DNA from: Flavobacteriaceae bacterium
GTDB taxonomy: Bacteria; Bacteroidota; Bacteroidia; Flavobacteriales; Flavobacteriaceae
NCBI GenBank assembly: GCA_023254815.1
Contig: JALRKI010000064.1
Location: 1 to 10,140 of the forward strand
Reading direction: 5' to 3'
Length of the DNA: 10,140 nucleotides
Part shown: one piece after another, positions 6,294 to 10,140 of the stretch
How the letters are laid out: each line of letters begins with the position of its first letter
How positions within the stretch are numbered: position 1 is the first letter of the stretch
Translations under genes and position numbers: made by a program
The notes under the pieces: model-generated
Database searches by the model: none
Seen by the model: the letters and a program-made list of their open reading frames with translations, nothing else
Told to the model about the DNA's origin: nothing

Positions 6294-6944
6294 ATGAAAA
6301 ATTACTTGTCTTTAACTCTACTAGTCCTGCTCAGTTTCCAATGCAAAAATGCTTCGAAAGAAGCAGAAAAAGCTGAAGTAAAAACCTCAGATGCGTCAAT
6401 GATGATGGACGAAAATAGCAATTACGCCATGGCAGAATTCACCATTGAAGGAATGACCTGTGCTATGGGTTGTGCTAAGACCATTGAAACGAACTTATCA
6501 AAAACTAATGGGGTTTTCTTTGCATCAGTAAATTTTGACAATAAAACCGCTCAAGTCAAATTTGACGATAGTGTCCTAAAGCTTGCCGATTTAGAAGCTG
6601 TCGTAACGGCCTCCGGTGACATGTATAAAGTTGCAAACTTGAAGGAGGTAACCGCCTTCAGTTCAGAGAAATCTGAGCAAGTGGCATGCACTATGGCCTG
6701 TTGCAAAGACAAGTCAGAAGCTGAAAAAATGTCATGTGAAATGCCTTGTTGCAAGAAAAAATCGGATGCCATGGCTTGCAAAGCAGACTGCACTAAGCCT
6801 TGTTGTAAAGATAAAGCTAAGTCAGATGGTAAATCCTGCGAGGCGAACTGCACCAAGCCTTGTTGTAAAGACAAAGCTAAGTCAGACACTAAATCCTGCG
6901 AGGCGAACTGCACCAAGCCTTGCTGTAAAGACAAAAAGGCCTAA
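6294..6944 (+). CDS. HMA-domain lipoprotein with cysteine-rich, metallothionein-like repeat tail
   Basis: This is a 216-residue exported protein. Residues 1-17 look like a lipoprotein signal, with a hydrophobic run ending LLSFQC; Q just before the cysteine is unusual for a lipobox. A polar linker (18-45) leads to a heavy-metal-associated domain (about 46-118), containing IEGMTCAMGCAKTIE with C56 and C60. Classical HMA domains have CxxC; here the spacing is CxxxC, a variant I recall in flavobacterial HMA lipoproteins. The rest is a lysine- and cysteine-rich tail with five cysteine clusters: CxxxCC at 132-137 and 148-153, then CxxxCxxxCC at 162-171, 182-191 and 202-211. The last three are near-perfect 20-residue repeats. 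That makes 18 tail cysteines plus two in the HMA domain. A role in binding or buffering soft metals such as Cu(I) in the cell envelope is inferred. No metal transporter or sensor gene lies nearby. Confidence 0.85.
   Translation: MKNYLSLTLLVLLSFQCKNASKEAEKAEVKTSDASMMMDENSNYAMAEFTIEGMTCAMGCAKTIETNLSKTNGVFFASVNFDNKTAQVKFDDSVLKLADLEAVVTASGDMYKVANLKEVTAFSSEKSEQVACTMACCKDKSEAEKMSCEMPCCKKKSDAMACKADCTKPCCKDKAKSDGKSCEANCTKPCCKDKAKSDTKSCEANCTKPCCKDKKA
6774..6941 (+). repeat. 60-base tandem repeat encoding CxxxCxxxCC units
   Basis: Three in-frame units start at 6774, 6834 and 6894 (the last is short), each giving about 20 residues of the form C-x3-C-TKP-CC-KDK-x-KSD. The match between 6831-6875 and 6891-6935 is 45 bases with a single difference, so the last duplication looks recent or homogenised. 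The first unit is more diverged. Copy number may vary between strains by replication slippage. Confidence 0.88.
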
Positions 6945-6959
6945 TCAATCGGCCATTTT
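6933..6959. terminator. Weak possible bidirectional terminator at the HMA gene/gldD junction
   Basis: Five A, GGCC, a nine-base loop, GGCC, one A and four T span the two abutting stop codons. The four-pair GC stem with an A/T outer part could end transcripts in both directions, but it is short and has a mismatch. It also overlaps both coding ends. It is offered only because nothing better lies between these convergent genes. Confidence 0.25.
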
Positions 6960-7541
6960 CCATCTCAAGGATTCTAACATTTTTCGAACATCCGATCTGA
7001 CATAATAGATGGCCGGAAGTATTGAATCGTAGTTCGGTTGACTCGAAAAATACAGTGCACCTGACAAAAAGTGATTTAGGCTGTCTGTAACATAGAATTG
7101 GACTGGGGAAGCAGCATTGCCACTAACATCGTACATCATCCCGTAAACTTTGTTGACATCATCTTCATAGGGCTGCATTTCAATAGCATCTGCTTTGATG
7201 GTGTGCTTTTGAGTTCTGCTTTGAGCATCTAGCAAAAGCGACTTGAGGTCGTTGGTCTTTAGGGAGGCATAAGTGCAATAGAGAATGGCATTTTGCGCAG
7301 TATAGACCAAATTCATTTGTTTTTTTTCGGAGACAGCATTTGAAACAGATTGATAAACATCGCACCAAATGTTTTTTTCAAAACTATATGATGAATTGTG
7401 ATCGAAAAGTACATATTGTGCTTCCAGATAACTCAAACGCAAATATGCTTTAGGTTTGGGTACCAAAGCCTCCTCACAGGAATAAGTTAAGACAAGGCTC
7501 ATCAAAAGAATTACAATAAAGGGACTTCTTGTTTTGATAAT
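6945..7541 (-). CDS. gldD: Gliding motility lipoprotein GldD
   Basis: Recognised as GldD from its place after gldE and from conserved stretches: PKPKAYLRLSYLEAQY near the N-terminus, then VYGMMYDVSGNAASPVQF and FLSGALYFSSQPNYDSILPA near the C-terminus. GldD is an envelope lipoprotein needed for Bacteroidota gliding and type IX secretion-linked motility; its biochemical role is not settled. The start is unusual. The first TTG (7505) or ATG (7502) leaves only eight or nine uncharged residues before the lipobox cysteine in LTYSC, too short for a signal peptide. The frame stays open upstream through IIKTRSPFIVILL, which supplies the positive N-region and hydrophobic core, and is then closed by TAA at 7544. 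It holds no ATG, GTG or TTG there, so I place the start at ATT 7541 (ATC 7538 is the alternative), 31 bases inside gldE. That gives 198 residues. The gene assignment is firm; the start codon is inferred. Confidence 0.83.
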   Translation of the reverse strand: MIKTRSPFIVILLMSLVLTYSCEEALVPKPKAYLRLSYLEAQYVLFDHNSSYSFEKNIWCDVYQSVSNAVSEKKQMNLVYTAQNAILYCTYASLKTNDLKSLLLDAQSRTQKHTIKADAIEMQPYEDDVNKVYGMMYDVSGNAASPVQFYVTDSLNHFLSGALYFSSQPNYDSILPAIYYVRSDVRKMLESLRWKMAD

Positions 7542-8821
7542 TTAATTTTTTTGATTCGCTTCTGATCCATTTGTTCAATTGTAAAAGTACATTGGTGAAA
7601 TCCAATTATTGCCCCAGTTTTTGGGAAATTGCCAGACAATTCGAGTACCAATCCGGCTATCGTGTCTGACTCTCCCTTAGCAGATTCGAAAATTTCAACA
7701 TTTTCAATATGCGCGATTCGATATACATCCTTTAAGGTCGTTTTGCCGTCGAAAATAAAATTGTTATCATCTATTTTCAAGAAATTCACATCTTCTTCAT
7801 CAAACTCATCCGAAATATCTCCTACGATTTCTTCAATAATGTCTTCCAAAGTTACTAATCCTGAAGTGCCTCCATATTCATCAACGACCAAAGCTAGGTG
7901 CACTTTTTTCTCCTGAAATTCTGCCATAAGATCGTCTAACTTTTTGTTTTCTGGAACAAAATAGGGCTCTCTCAGCAGTGTGGTCCAGTCAAACGAATTA
8001 TTATTCAAATAGGGAAGTAAATCCTTGACGTACAGTATACCTACAATATGATCAATGTCGGTATCAAAAACTGGAATCCTAGAATGACCGTTTTCGAGAA
8101 TATCCGAAAGTACAGTTTTAAACGGGGTATTGAGATCAATAGCATGAATGTCCAATCTTTGACTCATGACCTGCTTGGTGTCTGTGTTGCCAAAGGAAAC
8201 AATTCCTTTTAATATTTTTTTCTCTTGTTTTGATGTATCTTCTGGATTGGTTAATTCTAAGGCTTGCGATAGATGATCTACTCCAAAACTAGATTTTCGA
8301 GGCGAAAATCCACTTTTGAGGAAGGAGGTAATCGACTGCATAGGAATACTTATTGGCTTGAGGACATAAAACAGGGCATAAAGAGGTCGAGCAATAAACA
8401 AAGCGAATTTTAAGTTATTCCTGTTGGCGTAAATTTTCGGAAGTATCTCTCCAAAAATAAGGAGCAAAAATGTTGCCACTACAATTTCAACCGTAAATCT
8501 AATTACAGAATCGTGAATGCCTGAGAACAAGGTGTCGCCTAATTCAGAAAACAATAGGACTATGCCAATATTGATAAAATTATTGGCCACCAAAACGGTT
8601 GCTAGGAGCCGCTCTGGTCGTTGAATCATTTTCTGAATCAACAGTAATTTTTCCGAATCAGGCTCGGATAATTGAGTTTGAGTCAAAGAAAAACAAGCCA
8701 CCTCTGAACCAGAAACTAGTGCAGACATGGCTAGTAGGATAACAAATAAGAGCAAACCCTGAAAAAAAGAAAAATCAACAGTGCCAATTAGCACGAATAA
8801 ACTTAAAGGGTCTGAGTCCAA
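7511..8821 (-). CDS. gldE: Gliding motility-associated protein GldE (DUF21/CBS/CorC-HlyC family)
   Basis: This 436-residue inner-membrane protein has an N-terminal DUF21 (CNNM) domain with about four membrane segments (roughly 15-165), including SGSEVACFSL (37-46) and GEILPK (124-129). It is followed by a cytoplasmic CBS pair (about 217-336) containing SRIPVF and VDEYGGTSGLVTLEDIIEEIVGD, and a CorC/HlyC C-terminal domain (about 350-430). The family overlaps CorB/CorC magnesium-linked transporters; synteny with ssb upstream and gldD downstream identifies it as GldE. From memory, GldE and GldD act together in gliding. The start is TTG at 8821, giving MDSDPLS, which resembles the acidic, proline-containing start of relatives; no ATG is near. 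It follows ssb after 21 bases, and its 3' end probably overlaps gldD, so translational coupling is likely. Confidence 0.92.
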   Translation of the reverse strand: MDSDPLSLFVLIGTVDFSFFQGLLLFVILLAMSALVSGSEVACFSLTQTQLSEPDSEKLLLIQKMIQRPERLLATVLVANNFINIGIVLLFSELGDTLFSGIHDSVIRFTVEIVVATFLLLIFGEILPKIYANRNNLKFALFIARPLYALFYVLKPISIPMQSITSFLKSGFSPRKSSFGVDHLSQALELTNPEDTSKQEKKILKGIVSFGNTDTKQVMSQRLDIHAIDLNTPFKTVLSDILENGHSRIPVFDTDIDHIVGILYVKDLLPYLNNNSFDWTTLLREPYFVPENKKLDDLMAEFQEKKVHLALVVDEYGGTSGLVTLEDIIEEIVGDISDEFDEEDVNFLKIDDNNFIFDGKTTLKDVYRIAHIENVEIFESAKGESDTIAGLVLELSGNFPKTGAIIGFHQCTFTIEQMDQKRIKKIKLSKQEVPLL

Positions 8822-8842
8822 ATTCTTTGAAGTTAGTTAATA

Positions 8843-9256
8843 CTAAAAGGGTAAATCCGAGTTATCACCTGGGGGTTCTGAACCAGTAGCCTCATTTTTT
8901 GTGGCACCGCTAGAATCAGATTTGGTAGACAAGAATGTAAATTCATTGCATAATATTTCAGTAGAATAACGCTCAACGCCTTTATCGTCTTGCCACTTTC
9001 TTGACTTAATGCGCCCTTCAATGTAGACCTTATCGCCCTTACTGAGGTATTTTTCACAAATTTCAGCAGCCTTATTTCTGACAACTATATTGTGCCACTC
9101 CGTATTGGTAACCCTTTCATTGGTCTGCTTATTCGTGTAAGACTCGTTCGTAGCTAAAGAAAAACGACCAACGCAGGCACCATCGTCAAAATAGTGCATT
9201 TTGACGTCATCGCCCAGATGTCCAATCAACATGACTTTGTTTAAAGTTCCTGACAT
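8843..9256 (-). CDS. ssb: Single-stranded DNA-binding protein
   Basis: This 137-residue protein consists of an OB-fold (about 1-108), starting MSGTLNKVMLIGHLGDDVKM and including NTEWHNIVV and DKVYIEGRIKSRKW. A short glycine-, serine- and acid-rich linker follows, with the canonical acidic tip NSDLPF that docks SSB partners. It coats single-stranded DNA in replication, recombination and repair. The length is shorter than the 178 residues of Escherichia coli SSB but normal for Bacteroidota. It sits between mutY (69 bases upstream) and gldE (21 bases downstream) on the same strand, a gene order conserved in gliding Bacteroidota. ATG at 9256 is clear. Confidence 0.96.
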   Translation of the reverse strand: MSGTLNKVMLIGHLGDDVKMHYFDDGACVGRFSLATNESYTNKQTNERVTNTEWHNIVVRNKAAEICEKYLSKGDKVYIEGRIKSRKWQDDKGVERYSTEILCNEFTFLSTKSDSSGATKNEATGSEPPGDNSDLPF

Positions 9257-9278
9257 AACTTGAGGTTTTTATTGCCTA

Positions 9279-9309
9279 AACGGCAGATTATACATTTGTC
9301 TCTAAAAAT
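9279..9309 (-). promoter_or_regulatory. Weak possible promoter in front of ssb
   Basis: On the minus strand, a TTG followed after 18 bases by TATAATCTG lies in the mutY-ssb gap. The second element is nearer to a classical -10 than to TAnnTTTG, so this is a poor match to the Bacteroidota pattern. ssb may simply be transcribed from upstream of mutY. Confidence 0.2.
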
Positions 9310-9325
9310 ACAAAAAAATGAATTT

Positions 9326-10140
9326 TTACCCTATTTGCAGCTCAAAATTTTTCAAAAATCGAACAATCAGTTGAGGTAAAGGATAATTGTTAACCTCGCT
9401 CAAAGGCACAAAATCTGAAATGATGAGCTCCGTCCTTAGAAGCCAAAAGTTGGCAAAGATATGCTGATGCGTTAGTTTATGTTCTATAGGATCTTGGTTT
9501 ATTAAAACCAAAGTATCATAACTTAGGCTGTCGTGTCGAGAAATTATCTGTTCCTTCAATGCTTCTGCATCTAGTAAACCCTCCGATTCGATCAAAGGAA
9601 ATTCGTATAAATGCTGCCAAATTCCTCCCTTAGAACGCTTAATTATTCGGGTTTGCATTAATGGATTGAGGTAAATGAGGTAATTGAAATATCTTTTTCT
9701 GATCTTAACTTTTTTGCTTTTAACTGGCAAGTTCATAACGGCTTTGTTCGCCCTGGCCCAGCAGCTAGAGTGGACAGGACATTGCGCACAATTTGGCAAT
9801 TTAGGTGTACAGATCAATGCCCCAAATTCCATTATTGCTTGGTTATAATCTCCGATTCTTTCTTCAGGCAATATTTCTTGAGAAAGGGCTTTAAAATATT
9901 TGATCCCTGGAGTCTCATTAATAGCCAAGTCGACCCCGAAATAGCGAGACAGCACTCTGTAAACATTTCCGTCAACAACAGACACTTTTTCTTCATGACA
10001 AATAGAGGCCATGGCACTGGCAGTATAGATTCCTACTCCAGGTAGTTTTTGTAACTCTAGGGCGGTGGTAGGAAAAATGCCGTTAAGGTTTGTTGCTACT
10101 TCAATGGCAGCTTTGTGGAGATTTCTTGCTCGAGAATAGT
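9326..10140 (-). CDS. mutY: A/G-specific adenine glycosylase MutY, 5' end cut by window edge
   Basis: The last 271 codons are present; the frame is open to the right edge, so the N-terminus lies outside. The first visible residues, YSRARNLHKAA, belong to the helical domain. They are followed by the helix-hairpin-helix LPGVGIYTA and then VVDGNVYR with the catalytic aspartate (codon at 9971-9973). Four cysteines spaced C-x6-C-x2-C-x5-C (9761-9811) bind the 4Fe-4S cluster. The C-terminal NUDIX-like domain, which reads 8-oxoguanine, includes KGGIWQHLYEFP and KLTHQH. MutY removes adenine mispaired with 8-oxoguanine, preventing G:C to T:A changes. The ATG at 10012 is internal to this frame and not the true start, because conserved helix-hairpin-helix residues precede it. 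It is the first visible gene of the mutY-ssb-gldE-gldD run. Confidence 0.95.
   Translation of the reverse strand, partial: YSRARNLHKAAIEVATNLNGIFPTTALELQKLPGVGIYTASAMASICHEEKVSVVDGNVYRVLSRYFGVDLAINETPGIKYFKALSQEILPEERIGDYNQAIMEFGALICTPKLPNCAQCPVHSSCWARANKAVMNLPVKSKKVKIRKRYFNYLIYLNPLMQTRIIKRSKGGIWQHLYEFPLIESEGLLDAEALKEQIISRHDSLSYDTLVLINQDPIEHKLTHQHIFANFWLLRTELIISDFVPLSEVNNYPLPQLIVRFLKNFELQIG

Noticed and set aside
6551..6934. Minus-strand open frame of 127 codons opposite the HMA/cysteine-rich gene, with repeated SLQQGLVQFASQD units.
   Set aside because: It is the mirror of the 60-base repeats. The plus frame has a signal peptide, an HMA domain and a promoter; this one has no recognisable domain or promoter.
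6774..6941. Regular 60-base periodicity suggestive of a CRISPR array.
   Set aside because: There are no unique spacers; the repeats are contiguous, in frame and coding.
7180..7368. Minus-strand open frame of 62 codons within gldD, and plus frame 7629-7916 opposite gldE.
   Set aside because: Shadows of gldD and gldE; no promoters, domains or conserved features seen.
8833..9084. Minus-strand open frame of 83 codons overlapping ssb.
   Set aside because: It is an alternative frame of ssb, whose OB-fold and acidic tip are unmistakable.
9273..9285. Small dyad TGCC-TAAAC-GGCA just upstream of ssb.
   Set aside because: A four-base stem without a T run is too weak for a terminator, and no known operator matches.
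9770..10045. Plus-strand open frame opposite mutY, and a second minus frame at 9832-10017.
   Set aside because: Both overlie the mutY catalytic and Fe-S region, which is strongly conserved in its own frame.

Overview
This window is a gene-dense piece of a Bacteroidota chromosome, probably from a flavobacterium-like gliding lineage. The signs are a mutY-ssb-gldE-gldD cluster, a 4'-phosphopantetheinyl transferase divergent from ahcY, a pnuC/NadR-like kinase pair, an L21 protein with a long C-terminal tail, and repeated intergenic matches to the Bacteroidota -7 promoter box TAnnTTTG. Shine-Dalgarno-like sites are not obvious. Several genes appear to start at TTG, GTG or even ATT.

Layout from left to right. 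(1) Minus strand: a NadR-like nucleotide kinase, cut by the left edge, overlaps the end of pnuC; together they suggest nicotinamide riboside uptake and phosphorylation. (2) A minus-strand Sfp-type phosphopantetheinyl transferase diverges from plus-strand ahcY, with interleaved promoter-like boxes between them. (3) ahcY converges on an RhlE-type DEAD-box RNA helicase; the two TAG stop codons overlap within one CTAG. (4) The minus-strand ribosomal unit rplU-rpmA has a good promoter and a clear intrinsic terminator. (5) A minus-strand EamA-family transporter diverges from a plus-strand lipoprotein that combines a heavy-metal-associated (HMA) domain with a cysteine-rich tandem-repeat tail. (6) That gene abuts, stop to stop, the minus-strand cluster mutY (cut by the right edge)-ssb-gldE-gldD.

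Most genes are housekeeping: NAD precursor salvage, carrier-protein activation, methyl-cycle recycling, RNA remodelling, ribosome assembly and DNA repair. gldE and gldD belong to the Bacteroidota gliding machinery. I see no defence island, CRISPR array, insertion sequence, prophage or tRNA. The points most worth a second look are the metallothionein-like tail of the HMA lipoprotein, the apparent ATT (or ATC) start of gldD inside gldE, the SAP/Rho-N-like tail on L21, and the very tight convergent and divergent junctions. No intergenic stretch exceeds 300 bases.
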